A stretch of DNA of 64,000 nucleotides, taken from positions 248,001 through 312,000 of the forward strand of contig JADKDL010000002.1 of assembly GCA_016714605.1 (NCBI GenBank). Reading direction: 5' to 3'. Source of the DNA: Bacteroidales bacterium. Lineage in GTDB: Bacteria; Bacteroidota; Bacteroidia; Bacteroidales; UBA1715. Position 1 is the stretch's first letter, and each line of letters starts with the position of its first letter. A model generated the notes under the pieces. The model was not told the origin of the DNA and did not search any database. It was given only the letters and a program-made list of their open reading frames with translations. Both the position numbers and the translations under genes were made by a program. This document shows, piece after piece, positions 26,779-36,111 of this stretch.

Positions 26779-28050
26779 TTAGAGTTTATTTCTTTTGTTT
26801 GCTACATATAAACCAATTTGTTCCAAATCCTTATTTTCCAACAACAATCCATTTATTATTACAGAATTGATTGTTTTTGTGTTTTCAATTTTTTCAAGAG
26901 GGTTTTTATCTAGTATTATTAAATTTGCGTCAAATCCACTTTTTACTTTGCCGTTATTGCTATCAATTTCTAGCATTGCAGCTGCATTAGAGGTTGCCGT
27001 TTGCAGGGCAGCAAATTCACTAAGTCCATATTTTACCATATTTGATAGTTCAGAATGTATTGAAAAACCAGGAACTACCCATTCTACTCTACAGTCTGTT
27101 CCTGCTACTATTTTAGCACCATGCTGCCATAGTTTTTTAAGAGTATACAAATCATTACTGTTTGCAATGTATTCTTGTGGATATTTACTCCATTGTTTCA
27201 GTAAATTTGTATGTACATACTTGTATTCCGGTATACTTGACCATTCTTTTTTTGCGTGAGGCACTTCTGTATAAGCTGTAAGCGTGGGGCATAGCCAAAT
27301 ATTACTTTCTGAAAGTTTTTTCATTTCATCGTTTTTCTCTATATGGAAGAACATTAAATGTTCAGAAGAAAATTGTTTGCATTCTATAAGTAAATCTGTA
27401 TCTGATGCTTCAGGAGCATGACCGACAAGCTTAAATTTGAGTTGTTGACATTTTTTTGCAATTGCTTTATAGTAGCTCAAAGAGTCAATGCCTGCAATTT
27501 TCAAACAATCAAATCCTTCTGATTTGCAATCTTGAATAATTTCAAGACAATCTTCAATAGATTCAACAAATTCAAAATCTGACAATTCATTCTGACCTAG
27601 AATAGGACTTGAAACAAATAGTCTAGGTCCTATCTTTTTATTATATAAAATTTCTTTCTTGAGTTCCAGCATTTCATAAGTTCCGCTCATAACTCTAGTA
27701 TGAGTTATTCCATTCATTACAAACAACCATCGATCATCATTGTCGTAAAAGTGAGAATGGCAATCTATAAGTCCTGGTATTAAGAATTTATTTTCTCCAT
27801 TAATTACAATTGCATTTTTGGGAGGAATAGTCTTATTGTCACTTTTTTGAATTGAAATTATTTTTCCAGATTTTATTAGTACGTCAAAGTGATAATGGAC
27901 ATAATTGGAATCCATTGTAATCACGTTTATGTTTTTAATAAATATACTAGCTTTTATTTTTATTTTTTCCTGTAAACTCAATTCAATATTCTGAGAAAAA
28001 ATGAAAAAATTTGTTATTATTAAGAATGATGTAATTAAGATTTGTTTCAT
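26779..28050 (-). CDS. Secreted amidohydrolase family protein
   Basis: 423 residues from the ATG at 28050, chosen because a signal peptide ('MKQILITSFLIITNFFIFSQ') follows it directly; the frame extends to 28089. The amidohydrolase TIM-barrel is shown by the composite N-terminal strand domain, 'LIPGLIDCHSHFYD' (metal-binding HxH), 'KLVGHAPE', 'SSEHLMF' and 'IVAGTDCRVEW' with the catalytic aspartate, and by the C-terminal 'NAAAMLEIDSNNGKVKSGFDANLIILDKNPL'. The fold hydrolyses C-N bonds; the substrate (possibly a cyclic amide or dipeptide) cannot be told. It ends seven bases before the histidine kinase gene and may be cotranscribed with it. Confidence 0.88.
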   Translation of the reverse strand: MKQILITSFLIITNFFIFSQNIELSLQEKIKIKASIFIKNINVITMDSNYVHYHFDVLIKSGKIISIQKSDNKTIPPKNAIVINGENKFLIPGLIDCHSHFYDNDDRWLFVMNGITHTRVMSGTYEMLELKKEILYNKKIGPRLFVSSPILGQNELSDFEFVESIEDCLEIIQDCKSEGFDCLKIAGIDSLSYYKAIAKKCQQLKFKLVGHAPEASDTDLLIECKQFSSEHLMFFHIEKNDEMKKLSESNIWLCPTLTAYTEVPHAKKEWSSIPEYKYVHTNLLKQWSKYPQEYIANSNDLYTLKKLWQHGAKIVAGTDCRVEWVVPGFSIHSELSNMVKYGLSEFAALQTATSNAAAMLEIDSNNGKVKSGFDANLIILDKNPLEKIENTKTINSVIINGLLLENKDLEQIGLYVANKRNKL

Positions 28051-28448
28051 ACAATTTTTCATTTGGTTTGAATGCATTTCTATAAACAAGTTATTGAAAA
28101 AATATTATATTTTGTTTTTGTTTATATGTTTAATATTAGATGTGGCAAGATGATTTATATTATTTTTTTTTGTGTGAAAAAACTTAATTATTTAATTTTT
28201 ATGACTATCTTTAATAAAGCGAGATGGTTTTTGAAATTAATAATTTATGATCAAAATAAATTATTACAGAATAAAATTAATAATCCAAATAAAATATAGA
28301 AATCTAGTGAAACTGGGAGAACTTAATTTGATATGAATCAAAATTACCACCAAGTCGAAACATTTGTGAGGTATATTTTAAATATAAATATGTTAAATTT
28401 GATATATAAATTAGAAAAACTGCATCTTACATTTTAAAATTTTATGTT
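28051..28448. other. Divergent intergenic region
   Basis: About 400 bases of very A/T-rich DNA between the amidohydrolase and the secreted Big2/FIVAR gene. A short open frame (28072-28299) is low-complexity and not credible. TAAATTTG at 28394-28401 matches the -7 consensus, with TTTG at 28363-28366 somewhat too far away (27 bases) for an ideal -33 element. Confidence 0.5.
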
Positions 28449-31445
28449 ATGAAAAAAATGAAAAAATACCTTTCCTTAGTTATAGGAGTATTGTTTTATT
28501 TGTCTTTTCAACCAGTATTTGCCGGAGCACCTACTTGGGAAAGAGTAAATTATACAAACACTACTACCTTTTTGGGCGAAATAGTTATTAATGACTTTAA
28601 TAGTCTATATCAGACTAATATTCCTGCCGTAGCAGCTCTAGATTATATTGGAGCGTTTGTAAATGGTGAGTGCCGCATGGTAGCTCAGATAATTGAAAAC
28701 GATGGAAAATTTTATATCTCTTCATTAATACATGGAGGCGATATGGAAAGTATGTTACCAGGTGGAGCACCAATTCCCGAAGATGAAATTGAATTTAGAT
28801 TATGGGACGAAAGTAGCAATACCGAGTATGTATTATTAGGTACTACTTTCTTTAATCAAACAGGTGAAATAGGCTCGTCTACAAATTTGTTTGAAATTGG
28901 AAAACCTAACGCAGGTAAAGATTTAAAAAGTCTTACTGTTACTGGGGTAACTTTAAGTCCTGCTTTTTCAACTTCGGTTGTAGATTATGTAGTAACTGTA
29001 CCTGCCGGTGGTGGTTTACCTGCATTAGCAGATTATGTTACAGCGGTTGCCGATTCTAGAGCTACTGTTACAGTAAGTCCTGCTACCGATTTAAATTCAG
29101 GTAATAAAACAACAATAACAGTAAAAGCTGAAGATGGAACAACAAAAGTTTATACTATTACCTTTAATGAAGCTACTTGTAATGTAGGAAACGTTACTGT
29201 TTCTGGTGGCGGTGCTGTTTGTAGTTCTGCTGCAATACCCGAATTGAAAGTTACTTCAACTGTAGTTGGAACAGTTCGTTGGTATACTACTCAAGATGGA
29301 ACAACTCCTATAGCAAACGGTTTAACTTACACTCCTAGTTCAAAATCAGTAACACTATATGTGGCTGAATTTAATATCTGTGAAGGTCCTAGAACAGCTG
29401 TTTCTGTATCTGAGGTTACTGTGCCTGCAATAACAATTTCTGGAGCTAAAAATGTTTGTAGCGATGCAACTGCTCCACTTTTATCTGTTACTGGTGCTAC
29501 CGGAACTGTAAAATGGTTCGAATCAGCACCTGCAACTCCTGCTATTGGCGGAACAATAGGAAACACATATACACATTCAAGCAATTCAGCAGGAAGCAAA
29601 GCTGTTTGGGCTATTCAAGAAATTTCATCTTGTCAGAGTGCTGCTGCAACAGCTTCTTATGTTGTAGATCAAAAACCAACACCTATTATTACACTTGTGT
29701 CTGAAATATTTCAAGACGAAGCTCCATCTACTATTACTGTAAGTCCTACAGGTGGTACATTATCAGGAAGTGGCGTAGTTGGTGCAACTTTCGACCCTTC
29801 TAAAGTTGCTCTTGGAGAGCATACTGTAAGCTATTCAGTTGAAAATGGTACTTGTTCTGCTTCTACAAGCACAAAAATTACGGTGAAAGAAAAAGTTATA
29901 GTAACACTAAGTTATATTGAGATTAATAGTAAATTAACTACTGCATTAGATTTAATTAAAAATTCTGACGTTGGTACAGCTGTAGGAAATTATCCTGCTT
30001 CTGCAGTAGATGAATTACAAGCTGCTTATGATGTTGCTTTAGTTAAAAAATCGGCTGCTACAACTCAAGGTGAGTTAGATGCTGCAGCTACTGCTTTACA
30101 AACTGCAATTGATAACTTCAATTCTAAAAAAGTGCCAGATGTAATTACTGGTATTTCAATAAATGAAATTAGTTCTAATTTAAAAATAGGAGATAAATTT
30201 ACACCAACCGTTACATTTTATCCTGCTGGAGTTACTCCGAAAACTTTAACTTGGTCTTCTGCGAACGATGCAATTGCTACTGTAAGTAATGGAGTTATTA
30301 CTGCAATAGGAGAGGGAACGGTTGAAGTTTCAGTAAGTTATCTTACTTTTACTGATGCAATTACAATTAAAGTTTTTCCTGATGTTGTGCCTCTAAATTA
30401 TGATCAATTAAATGCTAATATTAGTACTGCTACTACTATAGTAACTGCTGCTTTACCTGCTGGAACTGCTGTTGGACAATATCCTCAATCGGCTATAGAC
30501 GCATTAAATAGTGCTATTGACAAAGCTGAAGCAGTTAAAGAAAATGCAACTCTGCAATCTCAAATTGATGATGCTGCAAAAGAATTAGCAGAAGCAATTG
30601 CTGCATTCAAATTACTAGTAGTAGCTGATGTAGTTACCGGTATACAAATTACCTCAGGAGATAAAACTTTAGAAGTAGATGCTACGCATACTCCTTCTGT
30701 ATCAATGACTCCATCGGGTGTTACGCCTGCTATTATTACTTGGACATCCAGTAATTCTGCTGTCGCAACAATATCAACTAACGGACTTGTAACTGCTGTA
30801 GCTAAAGGAAGTGCTACAATAAAAGCTCAAATAGTTGTAGGTGGTAAAATATATTCTGATGAAATAATTGTTACCGTAACCGTTCCTGCTGTACCTACTA
30901 CAGATTATGTTTCTATTGATGTTTCAAGCGAAAATGAAATAAAATTAGCATTATCTGAAGTTGCTAGTAGTATTACAGGTTCTGCATCAGACTTTACAAT
31001 AAAAATTAATGGTGAAACAGTTCCTGTTTTAACTACAAAGTATATTGAAAGTGTTGATGGTAAAAATATCATTATTAAAATTATAGGTGTTATAAATCCT
31101 AATGATGTAGTTACTGTATCTTATGTAAATAATGGTAAAATCACTACTGTCTCAGGAAAAGAATTATCTTCATTTAGTTCAGTTTCTGCAACAAATACAT
31201 TAACTGGTTTAGACGAAGTAGAAGCTCTTGTAGCTGTTACTGTTAACGGTAAAACAATCACAGCAAAATCTGAGTCAATTATCAAATCAATTGCAATAAC
31301 TACTATTGATGGTGCATTAATTCAAAATCTAAAAACAAACTCAAATGTTGTCTTTATTGAATTAGATGCAGTTTCTGTAGGAACTTATGTAATCATAATT
31401 GAATCTGAAAATGGACTTTCAACTAAAAAAGTTGTATTGAAATAA
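28449..31445 (+). CDS. T9SS-sorted surface protein with Big2 and FIVAR domains
   Basis: 998 residues. Signal peptide ('LSLVIGVLFYLSFQPVFAG'), an N-terminal ~150-residue beta domain ('YIGAFVNGECRMVAQI'), a cadherin-like beta-sandwich (~155-240), two Ig-like segments with paired cysteines (~243-400), then two alternating FIVAR helical modules (around residues 495-560 and 650-720; 'ALDLIKNSDVGTAVGNYP' and 'AGTAVGQYPQSAIDALNSA') and two Big2 modules ('GISINEISSNLKIGDKFTP', 'ATVSNGVITAIGEGTVEVS'). The C-terminus ('VFIELDAVSVGTYVIIIES...KKVVLK') is a type A T9SS sorting signal. FIVAR and Big2 modules are usual in cell-wall or sugar-binding adhesins, so a surface binding role is inferred. The gene is unusually alanine- and threonine-rich compared with neighbours. 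Confidence 0.85.
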   Translation: MKKMKKYLSLVIGVLFYLSFQPVFAGAPTWERVNYTNTTTFLGEIVINDFNSLYQTNIPAVAALDYIGAFVNGECRMVAQIIENDGKFYISSLIHGGDMESMLPGGAPIPEDEIEFRLWDESSNTEYVLLGTTFFNQTGEIGSSTNLFEIGKPNAGKDLKSLTVTGVTLSPAFSTSVVDYVVTVPAGGGLPALADYVTAVADSRATVTVSPATDLNSGNKTTITVKAEDGTTKVYTITFNEATCNVGNVTVSGGGAVCSSAAIPELKVTSTVVGTVRWYTTQDGTTPIANGLTYTPSSKSVTLYVAEFNICEGPRTAVSVSEVTVPAITISGAKNVCSDATAPLLSVTGATGTVKWFESAPATPAIGGTIGNTYTHSSNSAGSKAVWAIQEISSCQSAAATASYVVDQKPTPIITLVSEIFQDEAPSTITVSPTGGTLSGSGVVGATFDPSKVALGEHTVSYSVENGTCSASTSTKITVKEKVIVTLSYIEINSKLTTALDLIKNSDVGTAVGNYPASAVDELQAAYDVALVKKSAATTQGELDAAATALQTAIDNFNSKKVPDVITGISINEISSNLKIGDKFTPTVTFYPAGVTPKTLTWSSANDAIATVSNGVITAIGEGTVEVSVSYLTFTDAITIKVFPDVVPLNYDQLNANISTATTIVTAALPAGTAVGQYPQSAIDALNSAIDKAEAVKENATLQSQIDDAAKELAEAIAAFKLLVVADVVTGIQITSGDKTLEVDATHTPSVSMTPSGVTPAIITWTSSNSAVATISTNGLVTAVAKGSATIKAQIVVGGKIYSDEIIVTVTVPAVPTTDYVSIDVSSENEIKLALSEVASSITGSASDFTIKINGETVPVLTTKYIESVDGKNIIIKIIGVINPNDVVTVSYVNNGKITTVSGKELSSFSSVSATNTLTGLDEVEALVAVTVNGKTITAKSESIIKSIAITTIDGALIQNLKTNSNVVFIELDAVSVGTYVIIIESENGLSTKKVVLK

Positions 31446-31463
31446 TTTATTAATATTGTATAT

Positions 31464-31500
31464 AAAAAAATACCCGGTTGTTTAATCGGGTATTTTTTTT
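31464..31500 (+). terminator. Rho-independent terminator after the Big2/FIVAR gene
   Basis: Stem TACCCG (31471-31476) with CGGGTA (31487-31492), extended by flanking A7/T8 runs, with a 10-base loop. It stands 18 bases after the stop codon. Confidence 0.85.
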
Positions 31501-31638
31501 TGATATATATCATCGTTTTTTAAGATATGTGACGGTAAGAAATTACTCTATTTGACTTATTTTTATAGAAGATTTTAATAAGACTTGTGTTTTAGAAGAG
31601 AATAATTATTAATCAAATTGTAATAAGAATTATATCTA

Positions 31639-32649
31639 ATGACTGAAAATATTGAACAGCTAATAAAAAAAAGTGCAATTGAAATTGGCTTTTCTTTTTG
31701 TTCAATTACTAAAGCAGGTATTACGTTTGATTCGCAGCAATTACAAAAATGGTATAATGATGGCAAAGCCGCAGATATGGAGTGGCTTAAAGCTAATATG
31801 CATTGTAGAGTAGCACCGGCAAATGTTTTTGAACAAGCAAAATCTATTGTTGTGTGTGGCTTAAATTATTTCAACATTAAGCCAGAAAGGAGAGGACGAA
31901 TTGCAATGTATGCTTTGGGTAGAGATTATCATAAGGTAATGAAGGCTAAATTGGAAAAACTTTCAGAGCTGGTTAGTACATTTGGCGGTAAGTCAAGAAT
32001 ATGTGTTGATACAGCACCAATTTTAGAACGACCTATTGCACAACTGGCAGGTACGGGTTGGATTGGAAAATCAGCATTGCTTATTAATAAAAAATATGGA
32101 GCTTATGCTTTGATAGGAGAGTTATTTACCGATTTAGAATTAAGAGCAGATATTCCTCATAGAAATCATTGTGGAACTTGTAGAGCTTGTGTAGATTCAT
32201 GTCCTACGGGTGCAATTGATGATGGTAATGCTGTTGATGCAAATAAGTGCATTTCATACCATACTATTGAAAATAGAGGTATTGTGCCAATAGAGTATAG
32301 AAAATTAATTGCAGATAATCTATATGGATGTGATTATTGTACAGAAGCTTGTGTTTGGAATTTTAAGAAACAATTGACATCTGAGATAGATTTTATACCT
32401 AAGAAATATCCAGATATTGAAGAGCTTACATATATTGATGAAAAGATTTCTAACATTTTTGCAGGTTCACCAATACATAGAATAAAGTTGCATATTCTTA
32501 AACGTAATATTGCAATTGTTTTTGGAAATATAGGAACTATAAACGACATTTGTCATGTTAATTATTTGCTTGATTCTGATAATGCTATTGTAAGTGAGCA
32601 TGCTTTATGGGCAAAAAATGAAATACTCAGCAGAACAACTATTAATTAA
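31639..32649 (+). CDS. queG: Epoxyqueuosine reductase QueG
   Basis: 336 residues, an iron-sulfur and cobalamin-dependent cytoplasmic enzyme that reduces epoxyqueuosine to queuosine at tRNA position 34, the last step of queuosine synthesis. Two 4Fe-4S binding motifs are clear: 'HCGTCRACVDSCPTGAI' (about residues 176-192) and 'YGCDYCTEACVWN' (about 230-242). The catalytic aspartate region 'CVDTAPILERPIAQLAGTGWIGKS' is intact. Length is somewhat below that of enterobacterial QueG because the C-terminal HEAT-like repeats are shorter, as in other Bacteroidota. The neighbouring phosphatase gene starts 24 bases downstream. Confidence 0.95.
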   Translation: MTENIEQLIKKSAIEIGFSFCSITKAGITFDSQQLQKWYNDGKAADMEWLKANMHCRVAPANVFEQAKSIVVCGLNYFNIKPERRGRIAMYALGRDYHKVMKAKLEKLSELVSTFGGKSRICVDTAPILERPIAQLAGTGWIGKSALLINKKYGAYALIGELFTDLELRADIPHRNHCGTCRACVDSCPTGAIDDGNAVDANKCISYHTIENRGIVPIEYRKLIADNLYGCDYCTEACVWNFKKQLTSEIDFIPKKYPDIEELTYIDEKISNIFAGSPIHRIKLHILKRNIAIVFGNIGTINDICHVNYLLDSDNAIVSEHALWAKNEILSRTTIN

Positions 32650-32673
32650 GAATAACTAAAAATTAATTATAAA

Positions 32674-34824
32674 ATGCTCAAGTTAAGGAAAATACTTTTC
32701 TTGCTTTTTTCTGTTTTATATTTTTTTGTTTCCGGACAAATTGATACATTCCCTGTATATACCTATACCGATAATTCTAAGGCTGTTTCTGTTCAATCTT
32801 TTTTATATCAATTAAAACACACATCTGAATATATTACTATTGATTCTGTATCTAAACTGCCATTTACAAGTTTTGCAACGGCTAGCTCATCTGCAAGTGC
32901 ATATGAAAGAAATAAATCATATTGGTTTGTACTGAGATTGAAAAATGAATCCATTAATGAGAAAACTTTATACCTCACGTTAGGACTTACACAGAGTGTT
33001 GAGTTTTATCAATACAATCCTGAAATTGGTTATGTAAAACAAGACTATGGTTACGATGTGCCTGATGCTGAAAAAGCCTATGCGGAACCTATTGATCAGT
33101 TAGTTGGTGTAGTCTTAAAATCGAAAGAAGAGACATTGCTTTTTTTCAGAATAAAGTCAGAATTAAGTCTTAAAATGAATCCTTTGTTCAAAATACAAGA
33201 ACAAGAGGTTTTTCTGAAAAAAAACGGAATGATGAATCTCATGCAGGGTTTGTTTCATGGTTTAATTTGGATGCTTATTGCGTACATATTTTTTGTATAT
33301 CTTAACTTAAAAGATAGAGTCTATCTATATTACATATTCTATTGTTCTAGTTTTTCAATTGCAATATTTGTATTACTTGGCTATCCTCGTTTGTATTTAT
33401 TTCCACATATCACATTTAATGTTTTATATAGTGAATTAATAATTCTTATAGGTAGTACATTTTATATGTTATTGTTTAGAAGAGCTCTGAATTTGAAGGA
33501 ATTAAATATTCGTTTGTATAATTTTACAAACATGATTATCTATTTCTCATTGTTCGGAGTAGTTGTCTGTACTTTTTTCTTGTTTTATGACTTTTATATC
33601 TATAACCTACTTTGTCAGATATTCTCACTTTTTGAATTACTTGTGTTTTGTTTCTTGTTAATGACGCTTTTTAGAATCAAAAATGCAATAGCCCGTTATC
33701 TTTTAATTGGTAATCTAAGCATGACATTTGGGGCAGTAATCATAATTGTAAGTTTGCTATTTTTTAAGGATCCATTTTTAAAATATTTTCCTGTATTTCA
33801 GGCAGGAGTGACTCTAGAGGTTTTGTTTTTTGCTATAGGACTATCGAAACGTTTCCAATTTGCTGAACAAGAAAAACGTTTGGCGCAAGATAAACTTATA
33901 GAAGAGCTTACGTTCAGAGAAAAATACCAACAGCAACTAAATGATAAATTAGAGCAAAAAGTAAGAGAACGCACCCAGATTATAAACCAGTCTAAAGAAG
34001 AGATTTTACAGCAACAAGAATATATTGAACAAAAGAATGTTTTACTTGAAGCATCGAACAAAAGCCTGACTGATAATTTGGAATATGCCGGTTTTATACA
34101 AAATGCATTACTTACAGATTTTGAAAAGATAAAATGGTTTTTTAAAGATGCTTTTCTCATATATAAACCTCAGAGTTATGTAAGTGGCGATTTTTATATG
34201 TTTTTCTCAATCTCCGAATATGAGGGGATATTATTAACCGCAGATTGTACCGGACACGGTGTGCCAGGAGCTATGCTCACCCTAATAGCACAAGACTTTT
34301 TGTCGGAGATAATTTATGAAAAGAAAGAAACAAGTCCGGCAAATATTTTATTAGAACTTGAAAAAAGAATTGTTTCAAGATTATTAAATGTCTCTATTAA
34401 TAGCAGTTTGAATGAGGGATTAGATATTGCAGTTGTATATATTAATAAATCTACTAAAACGCTGAGCTATGCAGGTGCAAAAATGCCTTTGCTTGTAGTT
34501 AATAATACTGGAGTGAATAAGGTTAGAGGAACTCTTTATGGAATAGGGGGAGCGAAAGTCAATCTTAAAGAAAAATTTTTCACAGATACCTTAATTACCT
34601 TTAACGAGGGTGATAGATATTATATCTATTCCGATGGATTTCATGATCAATTACAAGCATATACCAACAAGAAATATTTATCCAAACGATTCTATGAAAA
34701 GTTGCAAGAGACTTATCATCATACTTTTGAAGTTCAGAAAAAGATACTAGCAGATGATCTTGACGAATGGAAGGGTGGAGGTGTGCAGACTGATGATATT
34801 ATTGTAATTGGGTTTACCTTGTAA
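32674..34824 (+). CDS. 7TM sensor with SpoIIE-type serine phosphatase domain
   Basis: 716 residues: signal peptide, a periplasmic 7TMR-DISM extracellular domain (~25-180), seven hydrophobic segments (~185-400), a coiled coil (~405-470) and a C-terminal PP2C/SpoIIE phosphatase domain. Metal-binding aspartates are visible in 'SGDFYMFF', 'LLTADCTGHGVPGAML' and 'YYIYSDGFHDQ', so it should be active on phosphoserine or phosphothreonine. Such proteins commonly dephosphorylate anti-sigma antagonists in partner-switching pathways, but no such partner is encoded in this window. The next gene (a membrane P-loop protein) starts 56 bases later on the same strand and could be functionally coupled. Confidence 0.9.
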   Translation: MLKLRKILFLLFSVLYFFVSGQIDTFPVYTYTDNSKAVSVQSFLYQLKHTSEYITIDSVSKLPFTSFATASSSASAYERNKSYWFVLRLKNESINEKTLYLTLGLTQSVEFYQYNPEIGYVKQDYGYDVPDAEKAYAEPIDQLVGVVLKSKEETLLFFRIKSELSLKMNPLFKIQEQEVFLKKNGMMNLMQGLFHGLIWMLIAYIFFVYLNLKDRVYLYYIFYCSSFSIAIFVLLGYPRLYLFPHITFNVLYSELIILIGSTFYMLLFRRALNLKELNIRLYNFTNMIIYFSLFGVVVCTFFLFYDFYIYNLLCQIFSLFELLVFCFLLMTLFRIKNAIARYLLIGNLSMTFGAVIIIVSLLFFKDPFLKYFPVFQAGVTLEVLFFAIGLSKRFQFAEQEKRLAQDKLIEELTFREKYQQQLNDKLEQKVRERTQIINQSKEEILQQQEYIEQKNVLLEASNKSLTDNLEYAGFIQNALLTDFEKIKWFFKDAFLIYKPQSYVSGDFYMFFSISEYEGILLTADCTGHGVPGAMLTLIAQDFLSEIIYEKKETSPANILLELEKRIVSRLLNVSINSSLNEGLDIAVVYINKSTKTLSYAGAKMPLLVVNNTGVNKVRGTLYGIGGAKVNLKEKFFTDTLITFNEGDRYYIYSDGFHDQLQAYTNKKYLSKRFYEKLQETYHHTFEVQKKILADDLDEWKGGGVQTDDIIVIGFTL

Positions 34825-34880
34825 ATTAATATAGCTCAGGTTTTGTAATTAGATTAAAGAATATTCAAATTTTTAGAAAA

Positions 34881-35861
34881 ATGTATATAAATGCAAAAAT
34901 GTTTTTAACTCAGCTTAAAAACGACCTCATTGGTAAAGATTCCCAAAGAGGAATTACAATTACGTATGCTTGGTTGGCAAATCAGTTTGGGCATTTTTCT
35001 TTAGGATTTATTCCTTGTGTACTGTTTTACTTTTTTTTCAGCTCTTGGTCTCCCGTTTTTATTACACTTTTGGTTTGCGGATTATGGCTTTTGTTTGAAA
35101 CATTCAATTTGTTAGGTCCACTAATGAAACCTTCATATAGGAAAGGGCTTGTGTTTAAGCCAAAATGGAATAATCTAATTTTTGACACATCTACCGATTT
35201 ATTGTTCTTCTTTTTTGGAGCAAGCGTTTTTCTAATTCTAAACAAAACAATACCTGTGGTAGTAATAATTGTTATTGTGTTGAGTTTGGTTGCTTTGATT
35301 TTGTTTATTTATTGGTACACGGTGAAAATGTACATTCAAAGTGCATACTTTCCATTTCAATTCAGGTTAAGTCAGTGGATGTGTAAAATAAGTAATGAAG
35401 ACAAAGATAAGATTGACAAACTAGAAAAAAAGTGTTGTAAGAATCAGATAATTATTTTCGGAGGGAGAGATACCGGCAAGACCAGTTTGGCTGTTGCATT
35501 GGCTACTGAGTATTCAATAATTAAAATTGCTTGTCAGTACACTACTGTATTTAAGTTTGTAGAGTCATGCCTTAATTCAGAGCAGAAATTAATTGAAATG
35601 TATCCGCACCTGTTATGGACATGGAGAAAATCAGAATGTTTGGTTATTGATGATGTTAATCCGGGTAATCCATTTCAAGATGTTGTTACTCCTGAATTTA
35701 TAAGAACAGCACTTGAAAAAAATGAAAGCCTCAAAAATGAAAATTATTCGGCACTTTCTAACAAAACTGTAATTTGGGTTGTAGGTGAAACAGTTTATAA
35801 AGAAGAATGGATTTCATTTGTTTCAGGTTTTGCACCGATGGCAGTGATGTTTATATCATAA
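34881..35861 (+). CDS. Membrane protein with P-loop NTPase domain, unrecognised family
   Basis: 326 residues I cannot assign to a family. The N-terminal half has about four hydrophobic segments (around residues 38-52, 55-72, 105-122 and 126-147), and is followed from ~165 by a cytoplasmic domain with Walker A GGRDTGKT (about residues 193-200) and a Walker B-like 'CLVIDDVNP' (about 252-260). A late strand 'KTVIWVVGE' could correspond to a sensor strand. It has no linker to DNA-binding or receptor modules. It lies directly after the SpoIIE-phosphatase sensor and before dnaN. A second methionine at codon 7 is an alternative start. Function unknown; a membrane-tethered nucleotide switch is only an inference. 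Confidence 0.7.
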   Translation: MYINAKMFLTQLKNDLIGKDSQRGITITYAWLANQFGHFSLGFIPCVLFYFFFSSWSPVFITLLVCGLWLLFETFNLLGPLMKPSYRKGLVFKPKWNNLIFDTSTDLLFFFFGASVFLILNKTIPVVVIIVIVLSLVALILFIYWYTVKMYIQSAYFPFQFRLSQWMCKISNEDKDKIDKLEKKCCKNQIIIFGGRDTGKTSLAVALATEYSIIKIACQYTTVFKFVESCLNSEQKLIEMYPHLLWTWRKSECLVIDDVNPGNPFQDVVTPEFIRTALEKNESLKNENYSALSNKTVIWVVGETVYKEEWISFVSGFAPMAVMFIS

Positions 35862-36036
35862 ATCTTTAGAGGTCTGGTAAACTCCTTCTTTTTTATATAT
35901 TAATAAAATGCAATAAAAAAGTAAAATGTTATTAACATATAAATAACATTTTGATGTTAATAACTTATTAGAAGCTTCAAGTGTTAAACTTTCAAAATGT
36001 TATGAGGTGATGCTAATATTAGAGCGAAAGAATACA

Positions 36037-36066
36037 TTGATTTTAAGTTAGATTTTACTACATTTG
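36037..36066 (+). promoter_or_regulatory. Candidate dnaN promoter
   Basis: TTG at 36037-36039 and TACATTTG at 36059-36066, separated by 19 bases, match the Bacteroidota -33/-7 promoter pattern closely. The expected transcription start would be about 40 bases before the dnaN ATG. Confidence 0.55.
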
Positions 36067-36111
36067 TTACCCTTTAAAAATAGAGTATTAATATTTTAAT
36101 AAATAATAATT

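Noticed and set aside
28072..28299. Short plus-strand frame before the Big2/FIVAR gene
   Set aside because: Low-complexity, rich in Phe/Ile/Lys/Asn from A/T-rich DNA, overlapping the start of the amidohydrolase gene on the other strand.
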